Source of the DNA: Futiania mangrovi
GTDB lineage: Bacteria > Pseudomonadota > Alphaproteobacteria > Futianiales > Futianiaceae
Direction: 5' to 3'
DNA: 64,000 bases
NCBI RefSeq assembly: GCF_024158125.1
Contig: NZ_JAMZFT010000003.1
Location: 248,001-312,000, forward strand
The notes below the pieces were generated by a model that was not told the origin of the DNA, searched no databases, and was given only the letters and a program-made list of their open reading frames with translations. Shown here in pieces: positions 7,658 to 17,634 of the stretch (its first letter is position 1; every line of letters begins with the position of its first letter). The translations under genes were made by a program, and so were the position numbers.

Positions 7658-9697
7658 ATGTCCACCGCCCCCCGTCCCGACGCGACCGCCGCCGACGCAT
7701 ACGCCTGGCTGCGCGACCCGAACTGGCAGGCGGTGATGCGCGACCCCGCCGTCCTGCAAGCCGACATCCGCGCCTTTCTCGACGCCGAGAACGCCCGCGT
7801 CGACGCCGCCCTGGCCGACACTGCGGACCTTCAGGAGGCGCTCTTCGAGGAACTGAAGGCCCGGATAAAGGAAGACGACAGCTCCGTCCCCGCCCGCGAC
7901 GGCGCCTTCTACTACTACCGGCGGTTCGAGGCGGGCCGCGACTACGCCCTCCACTGCCGCACACGCGGGCTCGACGGGCCGGAGGAGATCCTGCTCGACG
8001 AGAACGCGCTGGCCGAGGGGCGCGCCTTCTGCCGCGTCATCGCCGTGGAGCATTCGCCCGACCATCGCCTCTTCGCCTATGCGGTCGATTTCACGGGCGG
8101 GGAGTTCTACGAGCTTCACGTGATCGAGACGGCGACCGGCAAGCTGCTGACCGACGTGATCGAGCATGCGTCGGGCTCCTTCGCCTGGGACGCGGCGGGC
8201 GAGGTGCTGTTCTGGACCGAGCTTGACGACAACCATCGCCCTTGCCGCGTCTGGGCGCACCGGCTCGGCATGGAGGAGAACCGCCTCGTCTACGAGGAGA
8301 CCGATCCCGGCTTCTTCCTGGGCGTGGGCCGCACGGATTCGGGCCGCTTCGTCGTGATCGACGCCCACGACCACGAGACGAGCGAGGTCCGCCTCATCCC
8401 CGCCGACCGGCCGGACGCGAGCCCCGTCCTCGTCGCGCCGCGCGTCGCGGGCCACCGCTACGCGGTCGAGCATCACGGCGACCGCCTGCTGATCCTCACG
8501 AACGCGGACGGGGCTGAGGATTTCAAGATCGCCGAGGCGCCCGTCGACCGGCCGCAGCAGGCGCATTGGGGCGATCTCGTCCCGCACGAGGAAGGCCGCC
8601 TGATCCAGCGCCACATGGTCTTTGCGAACCACCTCGTCCGGCTGGAGATGGTGGACGCCCTGCCGCGCGCCGTGGTGCGCGACCTGCGCGACGGGCGCGA
8701 GCACGTTATCGCGTTCGACGAGGACGCCTACGACCTCATGCTCGTCCCCTCGCTCGAGTTCGGCACGGACGAGCTGCGCTTCGCCTATTCCTCCATGACG
8801 ACGCCCCTGTCGGTCTTCGACTACGACATGGACGCGCGCACCCGCGTGCGACGCAAGGTGCAGGAGATCCCGTCGGGCCACGACTCGGCGGCCTATGTCA
8901 CGCGGCGCATCCACGCCCGCGCACCCGACGGGGAGGAAGTGCCCGTCTCCCTTCTCTACCGCAAGGACACGCCGCTCGACGGCACCGCGCCCTGCCTGCT
9001 CTATGGCTACGGCTCCTACGGCAATTCGATGGAGGCGGCGTTCAACGCCAACCGCCTCTCCCTCGTCGACCGCGGTTTCGTCTACGCCATCGCGCACATC
9101 CGCGGCGGCAAGGAAAAGGGCTACCGCTGGTACCGCGAGGGGAAACTTCTCAACAAGAAGAACACCTTCACCGACTTCATCGCGGCGGGCGAGGCGCTGG
9201 CCGAACAGGGCATCACCGCGCGCGGGCGCATCGTGGCGCACGGCGGCTCGGCGGGCGGGATGCTGATGGGCGCGGTCGCCAACATGGCGCCGGACCTCTT
9301 CCTCGGCATCGTGGCGGACGTGCCCTTCGTCGACGTGCTCAACACCATGTCGGACCCGTCCCTGCCGCTCACCCCGCCGGAGTGGCCGGAGTGGGGCAAC
9401 CCCATCGAGGATGCGGCCGCGCGCGCCTACATCGCCTCCTACAGCCCCTATGAGAACGTGACCGCGCAGGACTATCCGCACATCCTCGCGACCGCCGGTC
9501 TCACCGACCCGCGCGTGACCTATTGGGAGCCCGCGAAATGGGTCGCCCGCCTGAGGGAGCGGAGGACCGGCGACCGTCTCCTTCTGCTCAGGACCAACAT
9601 GGAGGCGGGCCACGCCGGCAAGTCGGGCCGCTTCGAATATCTCCGCGAGGTCGCGCTGAAATACGCCTTCGTCCTGAAGGTTGCCGGCAAGGCGTAA
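7658..9697 (+). CDS. S9 family serine peptidase, oligopeptidase B type
   Basis: A 679-residue prolyl-oligopeptidase-fold enzyme. The N-terminal part (about 60-400) is the beta-propeller, e.g. YYYRRFEAGRDYALHCR. The C-terminal hydrolase has the nucleophile Ser531 in AHGGSAGGMLMG and the catalytic His652 in AGHAGKSGRF, the latter typical of oligopeptidase B, with LTDPRVTYWEP between. It would cleave short peptides after basic residues in the cytoplasm (no signal peptide). The ATG at 7658 starts MSTAPRPDATAADAYAWLRD, the usual family beginning after a short lead. It converges with hrpB, only 3 bp separating the stops. Confidence 0.9.
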   Translation: MSTAPRPDATAADAYAWLRDPNWQAVMRDPAVLQADIRAFLDAENARVDAALADTADLQEALFEELKARIKEDDSSVPARDGAFYYYRRFEAGRDYALHCRTRGLDGPEEILLDENALAEGRAFCRVIAVEHSPDHRLFAYAVDFTGGEFYELHVIETATGKLLTDVIEHASGSFAWDAAGEVLFWTELDDNHRPCRVWAHRLGMEENRLVYEETDPGFFLGVGRTDSGRFVVIDAHDHETSEVRLIPADRPDASPVLVAPRVAGHRYAVEHHGDRLLILTNADGAEDFKIAEAPVDRPQQAHWGDLVPHEEGRLIQRHMVFANHLVRLEMVDALPRAVVRDLRDGREHVIAFDEDAYDLMLVPSLEFGTDELRFAYSSMTTPLSVFDYDMDARTRVRRKVQEIPSGHDSAAYVTRRIHARAPDGEEVPVSLLYRKDTPLDGTAPCLLYGYGSYGNSMEAAFNANRLSLVDRGFVYAIAHIRGGKEKGYRWYREGKLLNKKNTFTDFIAAGEALAEQGITARGRIVAHGGSAGGMLMGAVANMAPDLFLGIVADVPFVDVLNTMSDPSLPLTPPEWPEWGNPIEDAAARAYIASYSPYENVTAQDYPHILATAGLTDPRVTYWEPAKWVARLRERRTGDRLLLLRTNMEAGHAGKSGRFEYLREVALKYAFVLKVAGKA

Positions 9698-9700
9698 GGC

Positions 9701-12166
9701 TCAGGGCTTGCGCCGCTTCGCGCCCCGGTGCGCGGCGGCGTTCGCCGGGTCTTCCGGCCAGTCGTGCTTGGGGTAGCGTCCGCGCATGTCCTTGCGCACA
9801 TCCGCCCATGAGCCTGCCCAGAACGCCGGCAGGTCGCGCGTGACCTGGATCGGCCGTCCGGCGGGCGAGGTCAGCGCCAGCACCAGCGGGATGCGCGCCC
9901 GCCCCACCGCCGGATGGCGGTCGAGGCCGTAAAGCTCCTGCACGCGCACCTCCGCCGTCGGTCCCGCCTCCGCCGCGTAGTCGATGCGCGCCCGCCCGCC
10001 CGCGGGCGTCTCCAGGAACGCCGGCGCTTCCGCCTCCAGCCGCTGCCCCTGCGTCCAGTCGAGGCAGGCCTTCAGCGCCTGCGCAAACGCGCCCGCCGTC
10101 AGATCTCCCGGCCGCCGCAGCCGCGCAAGCTCCGCCCCCAGCCAGTCCTCGAGCGTGGCGAGCAGCCCGTCGTCCGACAGATCCGGCCAGTCCCCGGCCG
10201 TGCCTGCGCGCAGGAACATCACCCGGTCGCGCCAGCTTCGCGTCTCCGCGGTCCAGGGCAGCGCATCGGCGCCCGCGTCCCTGATTGCCTCGGCCAGCGC
10301 ATGCGCCACCGCCTCCGGGGCTGGCTTGGCGAGCGGCGCCTCGCCCAGCCGCAGCGCACCGTAGCGCGTGACCCGCGCGGTTCTCAGCCGCCCCTCGCGC
10401 GCGCCCCACGCGACCTCGTCCACCGTCTCGATCCGGTCGGGGAAGAGCCGCGCGATGTCCTGGGCGCCAAGCGGGGCCGCGAGCCGGATCCGCGCCGCTT
10501 CCGCCCTCCCCGTCACGTCCGCGACCGCCAGCGCGCCCTCCCGCGCCAGCGCGTCCGTTTCCTCGACCCGCGCGCCCCGCCCGTTGGCGAGCAGGAATTC
10601 CCCCGCCCGCCCGGGTCGCGCTAGCGCCACCCGGTCGGAATAGGCGCGCGCCAGGTGCCAGCCCGCGCGGGTCACATCCATGCGCCCTTCGGAGCGTCCG
10701 CCCGCTGCCTTCGCCCAACGATCCGCTTGCGTTCTTGCGCCTTGCGCGTGGGTTCCGCGGTCCCGCAGCACCGCTTCTATCCGGTGCCGCAGGTCGGTGT
10801 CGCGCCCGCCGAGGCCCGGCTCGCTCAGGATCGCGGCGATCAGCGCGGCAAGCCCCGCCTCCCCCTCGCCCGCCGCCGCATGGACCATGTGCGCAAGCCT
10901 CGGATGCAGCGGCAGGCTGGCGAGCGCGCGCCCCTCCGCCGTCAGCCGCCCATCCGCGTTGACTGCGCCCAGGCGTTCCAGCAGCGCCCGCGCTTCCGCA
11001 ACCGCGGCCTCGGGCGGTGCGTCCCGCCAGCGCAAGGCCTCCGGATCGCTCACCCCCCAGCGCGCAAGGTCGAGCATCAGTGGAGCCAGATCCGCTTCGA
11101 GGATTTCCGGCCGTGTCTCCGCGACCAACGCGCGCGTCTGCGCAGCGTCCCACAGGCGGTAGCACACGCCCGGCTCCGTCCGGCCCGCCCGCCCCCGGCG
11201 CTGATCCGCCGACGCCCGGCTCACCCGCACGGTTTCGAGGCGCGTGAGGCCCGTCGCGGGCTCGTAGCGCGGCACGCGCGAAAGCCCGCTGTCCACGACC
11301 ACGCGCACCCCCTCTATGGTCAGGCTCGTCTCGGCGACCGCGGTCGCCAGCACCACCTTGCGCCGGCCCTCTGGCGCGGGCCGGATCGCGGCGTCCTGCG
11401 CGCGCGCATCCTGCGTGCCCATGAGCGTCGCAAGGTCCACGTCCCCGGGCAGGCCCCGCTCCGCCAGCGCCCGCGCGGTGCGCGCGATCTCCGCCTGTCC
11501 GGGCAGGAAGGCGAGCACGCTGCCCCGTTCCGTCGAGAGCGCCTTGCACACCGCGTCCGCGACCTGCATCTCGATACGCGCTGCGGGATCGCGCCCCAGA
11601 TAGCGCGTCTCGACCGGATAGGCCCGCCCCTCCGCCTCAATCAGGGCCGCGTCCTCCAGCAGATCCGCCACCGCTGCACCGTCGACCGTCGCCGACATGG
11701 CGATCACGCGCACCTCCGGGCAGAGTCCCGCGCGCGCGTCGAGCGTCAGCGCGAGCGCGAGGTCGCCGTCCAGCGTGCGCTCATGGATCTCGTCGAAGAT
11801 CACCGCCGCCACGCCGTCGAGCGCGGGGTCGTCCTGGACCATCCGGAGATAGACACCCTCCGTCACCACCTCGATGCGCGTGCGCGGACCGACCTTCGCG
11901 TCCATGCGCACGCGGTAGCCGACGGTCTGGCCCACCTCCTCGCCCCGCTCGGCGGCCATGCGCCGGGCGGCGGCGCGCGCGGCCACGCGCCGCGGTTCGA
12001 GCATCAGGATGCGGCTCTCCCCCGCCCACCTCGCGCCCAGCAGCGCCGGCGGTACCCGCGTCGTCTTGCCGGCCCCCGGAGGCGCGACCAGCACCGCCGC
12101 GGTGCGCGCGTCGAGCGCGGCCAGCAGTTCGGGAAGGACGTCGTCTACGGGAAGATGGCGGCTCAT
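9701..12166 (-). CDS. hrpB: ATP-dependent helicase HrpB
   Basis: An 821-residue DExH-box helicase of the HrpA/HrpB group. Helicase motifs in order: Walker A in APPGAGKTTR, Ia in LEPRRVAARAAA, DEIH box in IFDEIHERTLDGD, motif III in AMSATVDG, motif V in VLATAVAETSLTI, motif VI in QRRGRAGRTEPG. The C-terminal half carries the HrpB-specific domain ending KHDWPEDPANAAAHRGAKR. Its precise cellular substrate is not settled in the family. The ATG at 12164-12166 (MSRHLPVDDVLPELL) is the conserved start; longer forms read through the upstream gap without conservation. Confidence 0.93.
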   Translation of the reverse strand: MSRHLPVDDVLPELLAALDARTAAVLVAPPGAGKTTRVPPALLGARWAGESRILMLEPRRVAARAAARRMAAERGEEVGQTVGYRVRMDAKVGPRTRIEVVTEGVYLRMVQDDPALDGVAAVIFDEIHERTLDGDLALALTLDARAGLCPEVRVIAMSATVDGAAVADLLEDAALIEAEGRAYPVETRYLGRDPAARIEMQVADAVCKALSTERGSVLAFLPGQAEIARTARALAERGLPGDVDLATLMGTQDARAQDAAIRPAPEGRRKVVLATAVAETSLTIEGVRVVVDSGLSRVPRYEPATGLTRLETVRVSRASADQRRGRAGRTEPGVCYRLWDAAQTRALVAETRPEILEADLAPLMLDLARWGVSDPEALRWRDAPPEAAVAEARALLERLGAVNADGRLTAEGRALASLPLHPRLAHMVHAAAGEGEAGLAALIAAILSEPGLGGRDTDLRHRIEAVLRDRGTHAQGARTQADRWAKAAGGRSEGRMDVTRAGWHLARAYSDRVALARPGRAGEFLLANGRGARVEETDALAREGALAVADVTGRAEAARIRLAAPLGAQDIARLFPDRIETVDEVAWGAREGRLRTARVTRYGALRLGEAPLAKPAPEAVAHALAEAIRDAGADALPWTAETRSWRDRVMFLRAGTAGDWPDLSDDGLLATLEDWLGAELARLRRPGDLTAGAFAQALKACLDWTQGQRLEAEAPAFLETPAGGRARIDYAAEAGPTAEVRVQELYGLDRHPAVGRARIPLVLALTSPAGRPIQVTRDLPAFWAGSWADVRKDMRGRYPKHDWPEDPANAAAHRGAKRRKP

Positions 12167-12218
12167 GGGGCGCCGAATGTGGCGAAGCGCCGCGCCGGGC
12201 GCAAGCCATACCCCCGCG

Positions 12219-14579
12219 TCAGGCGGCCTTGTCCTGCGGGATCCAGCGCTCCAGCGTCTCGCGCAGGCGCGCCAGGCTGAAGGGCTTGGAGATATAGTCG
12301 TCCATGCCGGCATCGCGGCACTTCTGGCGCTCTTCCTCGCCGTCGTGCGCGGTCATGGCGATGATCTTCGCACCCTTCGCGCCGTTCAGCGCGGCGCGGA
12401 TCTCGCGGGCCGCCGTCAGCCCGTCCATTTCGGGCATCTCCATGTCCATCAGGATCACGTCATAGCGCTCGCGCGCCACCGCCTGAACCGCCTCGCGGCC
12501 GTTCTCGACGATGTCCGCGTCGATGCCCAGGATGGCAAGGCTTTCCAGCGCCACGACCTGGTTGACGGGGTTGTCCTCGGCCACCAGAACGCGCATCCCG
12601 CCGAGGCCAGCGGCGGCTCCCGCCGACGTGCCGTCGCGCCCGTCTGCAGTCTCCAGTGCCGCGGCCAGCGCCCCTGCCTCGGCAAATCGCGCGGTGAACC
12701 AGAAGCGCGACCCCTCACCCTCGCGGCTTTCCACCCCGATGTCGCCCCCCATCATCTCGACCAGCTGGCGCGAGATGGTGAGCCCGAGGCCCGTTCCCCC
12801 GAACTTCCGCGTCGTGGATTGCTCGGCCTGGGTGAAGGCCTCGAAGATACGGCCCAGCGCGTCCTCGCTCATGCCGATGCCGGTGTCACGCACGCTGAAG
12901 ACGACCCCGAACGGATCGTCGGCATCCTGCGAAACCGCCACGTGCACGCCCCCCTCGCCCGTGAACTTGAGGGCGTTGGAGATGAGGTTCGTCAGCACCT
13001 GGCGCAGGCGGACGGTGTCGCCGCTCACGTGCTGCGGCACCTCGTCGGTCATGTCGAGCGTGAGTTCCAGCCCCTTGCTGCGTGCGGTTTCCCCGAACAG
13101 GTCGATGACGTCGGTCACCGCCTCGTGCAGGTCGAAGTCGGTAGCCTCCAGCTCCATCTTGCCGGCCTCGATCTTCGACAGGTCGAGGATGTCGTTGATG
13201 ATCTCCAGCAGGCCGCGCCCGGACCGCAGGATGATGTCCACGAACCGCTTCTGGCGTGCGTTCAGCCGGGATTCGCGCAGCAGCTCCGCCATGCCCAGGA
13301 CACCGTTCATCGGCGTGCGGATCTCGTGGCTCATGGTGGCGAGGAACTGCGCCTTGACCTTCGCCGCCTCGAGCGCCGCGTCGCGCGCCTCCGTCAGCTC
13401 CAGATTGGCTGCCTCGAGTTCCGCCTCGCGCTGGGCCAGGGCGGCGGTGCGCTCTTCCACGCGCTGCTCCAGCTCCTCGTTGGCCTTGCGCAGTTCGGCC
13501 TCCGCCGCGTCGCGGGCTGCCTCCGCCTCCATGCGGGCGGAAACCTCGGTGCCCGTGCCCCGGTAGCCCTGGAACGTGCCTGCCTCGTCGTACACGGGCT
13601 TGCCCGAGACCGAGAACCAGAGCCGCTGCCCGTCCGGGCGCTTGTAGCAATAGACGAAGTTCTTGAACGGCCGCCGGTTGTCCAGGTCGTCGAGATGCGC
13701 CTTGAACTCCGGGCAGTCCGTGTCCTTCAGCAGGAAGTCGATGCGGGAACGTCCGATCAGCGAGCTGGGCTCGATCCCCGTCAGCTCCGTGATCTTGTGC
13801 GTCATGTAGGTCAGCCGGTGCTGGGGGTCGCTCGCCCAGATCCAGTCGGACGCGGTCGCCAGGTAGTCGGCGTGCAGATCCTCGATCTCGCGGTTCTTGC
13901 GCGCGACCATCTCGCGCCCCGCCGACGCGCTCACGAAGTTGGAGAAGATCCCGCGCATCGCGAAGACCAGCACGATCAGGAACATCGCGCCCATCAGGCT
14001 CGTGACCATGAGCAGCGGGGAACCGCTCGTCATCATCCGCAACAGCACCGGCGCGACCGCCGGCACCGTGAAACCGAGGGCAGCCAGCGGCAGGGTGAAC
14101 AGACCGTACATGCCGCCCGCAGCGATCCCGCACGCCACGACGCACAGGAACAGCAGCTCGATCTCGTTTCCGTAGCCGGCCAGCATGAACATCCAGACGC
14201 CCCAGAGGACGCCGGTCACCGTCATGTAGACCTGCGCCTTCAGGCGGGAGCGCGCGTTGCGCACGCGCGCCTCCGGCGTCGGACGTTGCGCAGGCTTCGG
14301 CCGCCGCTGGAACAGCGTCACCAGGCGGGAGAACGACAACCCCCCGATCAGGCCCGGCAGCACGAAGACCATCCAGGCGGGGGCCGCGCTCGAGAAGACG
14401 CCGATCACCGCGATCATGTTGATGATTCCGGCGAGCGTCAGATAGGGCGAATTCTCCCGGAATGCCCGAATCTGCGCGTGCTCGACCGCATCCCGCTCCG
14501 GCGAACCTGCCGGTGCAATATCCGCCAGCGCATTGCCGCAGAGCCTGGTCTCGATCCACTGGGACAGCTTGCGCGCCAC
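12219..14579 (-). CDS. Membrane-bound hybrid sensor histidine kinase (PAS, HisKA, HATPase, receiver)
   Basis: A 786-residue hybrid kinase. Residues 45-215 hold about six membrane helices, 235-345 a PAS domain (DWIWASDPQHRLTYM), 345-405 a coiled coil, and 405-470 the HisKA domain with phospho-His H418 in FLATMSHEIRTPMNG. The ATPase follows with NLISNALKFT, RDTGIGM and GGTGLGL, and the C-terminal receiver carries D712 in ILMDMEMPEMDG and the invariant Lys in SKPFSL. No output or Hpt domain is present, so a separate phosphotransfer protein is needed. The GTG start has GAGGGA at suitable spacing. The signal sensed is unknown. Confidence 0.93.
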   Translation of the reverse strand: MARKLSQWIETRLCGNALADIAPAGSPERDAVEHAQIRAFRENSPYLTLAGIINMIAVIGVFSSAAPAWMVFVLPGLIGGLSFSRLVTLFQRRPKPAQRPTPEARVRNARSRLKAQVYMTVTGVLWGVWMFMLAGYGNEIELLFLCVVACGIAAGGMYGLFTLPLAALGFTVPAVAPVLLRMMTSGSPLLMVTSLMGAMFLIVLVFAMRGIFSNFVSASAGREMVARKNREIEDLHADYLATASDWIWASDPQHRLTYMTHKITELTGIEPSSLIGRSRIDFLLKDTDCPEFKAHLDDLDNRRPFKNFVYCYKRPDGQRLWFSVSGKPVYDEAGTFQGYRGTGTEVSARMEAEAARDAAEAELRKANEELEQRVEERTAALAQREAELEAANLELTEARDAALEAAKVKAQFLATMSHEIRTPMNGVLGMAELLRESRLNARQKRFVDIILRSGRGLLEIINDILDLSKIEAGKMELEATDFDLHEAVTDVIDLFGETARSKGLELTLDMTDEVPQHVSGDTVRLRQVLTNLISNALKFTGEGGVHVAVSQDADDPFGVVFSVRDTGIGMSEDALGRIFEAFTQAEQSTTRKFGGTGLGLTISRQLVEMMGGDIGVESREGEGSRFWFTARFAEAGALAAALETADGRDGTSAGAAAGLGGMRVLVAEDNPVNQVVALESLAILGIDADIVENGREAVQAVARERYDVILMDMEMPEMDGLTAAREIRAALNGAKGAKIIAMTAHDGEEERQKCRDAGMDDYISKPFSLARLRETLERWIPQDKAA

Positions 14580-14698
14580 CTCATCCCTCGTTCAATCTGG
14601 GTCCGGGGTAACGACCCTAGGTTGCCAAGGTTAAGGTTCGATTGCGCTTTTGATGCGCGCACGACAACCACAAGATGAATTTTCGGAAGGGGCGAGGC

Positions 14699-15571
14699 AT
14701 GGGACAGGCGGTTTATCGCGGCTACGACCGGGAGGTGCTGGACAGGGAATACAATCTGCGCGCGAAGGCTGGCGACAGGCTGCCCGGATACTTCGGGGAC
14801 TACGCGACCCGCTCCATCCTCGTGCGCGCCGGCCGTCCGCACCGCCTCAATCTGTCCTACGGGCCGGGCGGGGCGAACACGCTCGACGTCTTTCCGCCTG
14901 ACGGAACGGGCCCCGCGCCCATCCACGTGTTCATCCACGGCGGCTACTGGAAATCGCTCGACGCCAAGGACTTCTCCTTTGTCGCGGGCGCGTTCGCGCC
15001 GAAGGGCGTCCTGACCGTCGTGGTCGACTACACGCTCGTGCCCCACGCAACGATCGCCGAGCAGGCGGAGGAGTGCCGCTGGGCGCTCGAGTGGGTCTGG
15101 CGGAACGCGCGGGAGATCGGCGGCGACCCCGGCCGCATCCATCTGAGCGGCCATTCGGCGGGCGCGCACCTCGTTTCCATGCTGCTCGCGACCGACTGGG
15201 CGGCGCGCGGCCTGCCGGCGGACCTCGTCCGCTCGGCCATGGGCATCAGCGGCGTCTATGACCTGGAGCCGATCCGCCACGCCTTCGTCAACGACGACCT
15301 GCGCCTGACGGCGGGCGATGCGGAGGCGTTGAGCGCGCCCGGTCTCGCGCCCTGTGTCGCCTGCCCCTTCCACATCTCCGTCGGCGCGGAGGAAGGGGCC
15401 GAGATGCTGCGCCAGTCCGCCGACCTTGCGAAGGCGTGGCAGGGACGCGGCCCAGACATCCGCAGCGAAGTGCTGGACGGCCACGACCATTTCTCCATCG
15501 TGCTGGAGCTTTCGACGCCCGAGGGCAGGCTCGCCCGCACGGCCCATGCGCTGATGGGCCTCGGCGGCTGA
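14699..15571 (+). CDS. Alpha/beta hydrolase (kynurenine formamidase-like)
   Basis: A 290-residue alpha/beta hydrolase with the oxyanion motif HVFIHGGYWKSLDAKD near residue 80, nucleophile elbow HLSGHSAGAHLVS, and the late His in GHDHFSIV. HGGYW with GHSAGA is the combination seen in arylformamidase/BD-FAE-like hydrolases, so hydrolysis of a small amide or ester is likely, but the substrate cannot be read from sequence. The ATG at 14699 follows GGGGCGAGGC; an ATG at 14675 would add eight residues. It is 5 bp upstream of the antiporter gene, so the two are probably one transcript. Confidence 0.83.
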   Translation: MGQAVYRGYDREVLDREYNLRAKAGDRLPGYFGDYATRSILVRAGRPHRLNLSYGPGGANTLDVFPPDGTGPAPIHVFIHGGYWKSLDAKDFSFVAGAFAPKGVLTVVVDYTLVPHATIAEQAEECRWALEWVWRNAREIGGDPGRIHLSGHSAGAHLVSMLLATDWAARGLPADLVRSAMGISGVYDLEPIRHAFVNDDLRLTAGDAEALSAPGLAPCVACPFHISVGAEEGAEMLRQSADLAKAWQGRGPDIRSEVLDGHDHFSIVLELSTPEGRLARTAHALMGLGG

Positions 15572-15576
15572 CCGGA

Positions 15577-17385
15577 ATGGACGCCATCGCGCTTCAGATC
15601 GGCCTTATCGGCATCCTGGGCATCGGGGCGCAGTGGATCGCCTGGCGCTGGCAGATACCCGCCATCGTCCTGCTGATGGCGGCAGGCCTGGTGGCTGGCC
15701 CGGTCACCGGCCTCGTGAGCCCGGAGGCCGTGTTCGGCGATCTGCTGCGTCCGCTGATCGGTCTCGCGGTCGCGATCATCCTGTTCGAGGGCGGCCTCAC
15801 GCTCAATTTCGCCGAGATCCGCGAGACCACGCGGGCGGTGCGCCGCATCGTCATCCTCGGTGCGCCGCTGAGCTGGGGCCTGCTGTTCCTCGCCGCCCAT
15901 TACGTCGCGGGTCTGTCCGCGCCGGCAGCGGCGGTCTTCTCCGGCATCATGGTGGTGACTGGCCCGACCGTCATCATGCCGCTTCTACGGCAGGCGAAGT
16001 TGCCTGCGCGCCCGGCGTCCTTCCTAAGGTGGGAGGCGATTCTCGTCGATCCCGTGGGCGCGCTGTTCGCCGTCTTCGCCTACGAGACCGTGCTGCTGCT
16101 CAACGCCGGGCATGGCAGCGCGGAGGCGCTGCTCGCCCGCGGCGCGCTGGCGCTGGCGGTGGCGTTCGCGGTCGGCATCGGGCTCGGCCGCCTGCTGATC
16201 TGGGCGTTCATCCGCGGCCACGTGCCGGAATATCTGAAGGCCGCCGTCCTCTTGATCGCCGTGCTCGTGGCGTTCGAGGCGACGAACCATGTGCTGGAGG
16301 AAGCGGGTCTGCTGACCGTCACCGTCATGGGCGTGGTGATCGGCAACAGCAACATCGCCTCCTTCAACGAGATCCGCCGCTTCAAGGAGATCATGACGGT
16401 CCTGCTCGTCTCGGGCATCTTCGTGATCCTGACCGCGACCGTGACGCTCGACGACATGGCGCGGATCGGCCTGCCCGACCTCGCCTTCCTCGCGCTGCTG
16501 CTGTTCGTCGTGCGCCCGCTGGCGGTGCTGCTCAGCACGGTCGGCACGACGCTGACCTTCCGCGAACGGCTTCTGTGCGGCTGGATCGCGCCGCGCGGCG
16601 TGGTCGCCGTCGCCGTCTCCGGCCTGTTCGCCGCGACGATGACGGACCTGGGGGTCGATGACGCGGCGCGGCTCGTCCCCCTCGCCTTCCTCGTCGTCTT
16701 TGCGACCGTGATCCTGCACGGCTTCACCATCCAGCCGCTTGCCCGCCTGCTCGGCCTCGCCAAGAAGGAGCCCGACGGCGTGATGATCGTCGGCAATTCG
16801 GCCTGGGCGACCGCGCTCGCCCGGCGCATCAAGGAGATGGAGATCCCCGTGATGATCGCGGACGCCAACTGGAACCGTCTGCGCGAGGCGCGCGAGGCTG
16901 GCATCCCCACCTATTACGGCGAGATCCTTGCGGAGGCGGCCGAGCACAAGATCGACTTCGGCCGCTATGGCGCGCTGATCGCGGCGACCGACAACGACGC
17001 CTACAACAGCCTCGTCTGCACCGACTTCGGACCGGAGATCGGGCGTGGCAACGTCTTCCAGATCGGCCGCGCCCGCCGCGGCGAGGACGATCGCAACGCC
17101 CTGCCTGCGACCATCGGCGGCCAGCCCCTGTTCGAGGGTGGCGCAGGCTTCAGCGACCTGCGCCTGCGCATGGGCGAGGGCTGGGACTTCTCGCGCACGA
17201 AGCTGACCGGGGAATATGGCATCGAGGATTTCCTCGCCGCCCGCGGCGAGGATGCGGCGATCCTCCTGCTGCTGAAGGTTTCGGGCAAGGTGGTGATCGG
17301 CGCGAAGGCCGCCACCGCTCAGGCCGAGGCCGGCGACATCCTCCTCAGCTTCGGCCCGAAGCCGGCGGAACAGCCGGAAAGCTGA
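15577..17385 (+). CDS. Cation:proton antiporter, CPA1 family with C-terminal TrkA-N/RCK domain
   Basis: A 602-residue inner-membrane transporter. Residues 1-390 contain about 12 membrane helices, including the ion-path segments GLAVAIILFEGGLTLNF and VVTGPTVIMPLLR, and RWEAILVDPVGALFA with the conserved Asp. From about 400 a Rossmann regulatory domain begins (DGVMIVGNSAWATALARR) with IAATDNDAYN, typical of TrkA-N, and the last 90 residues resemble a TrkA-C module. It exchanges Na+ or K+ for protons; which ion is not evident. The start lies 5 bp after the hydrolase stop. Confidence 0.9.
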   Translation: MDAIALQIGLIGILGIGAQWIAWRWQIPAIVLLMAAGLVAGPVTGLVSPEAVFGDLLRPLIGLAVAIILFEGGLTLNFAEIRETTRAVRRIVILGAPLSWGLLFLAAHYVAGLSAPAAAVFSGIMVVTGPTVIMPLLRQAKLPARPASFLRWEAILVDPVGALFAVFAYETVLLLNAGHGSAEALLARGALALAVAFAVGIGLGRLLIWAFIRGHVPEYLKAAVLLIAVLVAFEATNHVLEEAGLLTVTVMGVVIGNSNIASFNEIRRFKEIMTVLLVSGIFVILTATVTLDDMARIGLPDLAFLALLLFVVRPLAVLLSTVGTTLTFRERLLCGWIAPRGVVAVAVSGLFAATMTDLGVDDAARLVPLAFLVVFATVILHGFTIQPLARLLGLAKKEPDGVMIVGNSAWATALARRIKEMEIPVMIADANWNRLREAREAGIPTYYGEILAEAAEHKIDFGRYGALIAATDNDAYNSLVCTDFGPEIGRGNVFQIGRARRGEDDRNALPATIGGQPLFEGGAGFSDLRLRMGEGWDFSRTKLTGEYGIEDFLAARGEDAAILLLLKVSGKVVIGAKAATAQAEAGDILLSFGPKPAEQPES

Positions 17386-17634
17386 CCCCTTGATCCGCCC
17401 TTATGGCGCGGCGCTTGCATTGGTTAACGCCTGCCGGCGCGCGCCTGCCCGGGATTCCCGCCTCACGGCCCGGAAATCCTGAGAATGGGCGCACGCGGGC
17501 GAAGGGCGGACCCTGAAAAGAACACTGACGTCATCGTCAAGTTTTTTGCCGGGCAGAGCGGCAAGAGGGTCCGGGGGAACGGGCGTCAGGTGCGGCAAGG
17601 CCAGACCGGCGCCCTTGCGAGGGACAGGCAGGCG

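Noticed and set aside
11958-14678. A 906-codon open frame on the plus strand opposite hrpB and the hybrid kinase, and similar long frames elsewhere
   Set aside because: Shadow frames are expected in GC-rich DNA; the protein is rich in Arg, His, Gln and Pro with no domain, while the opposite strand encodes clear families.
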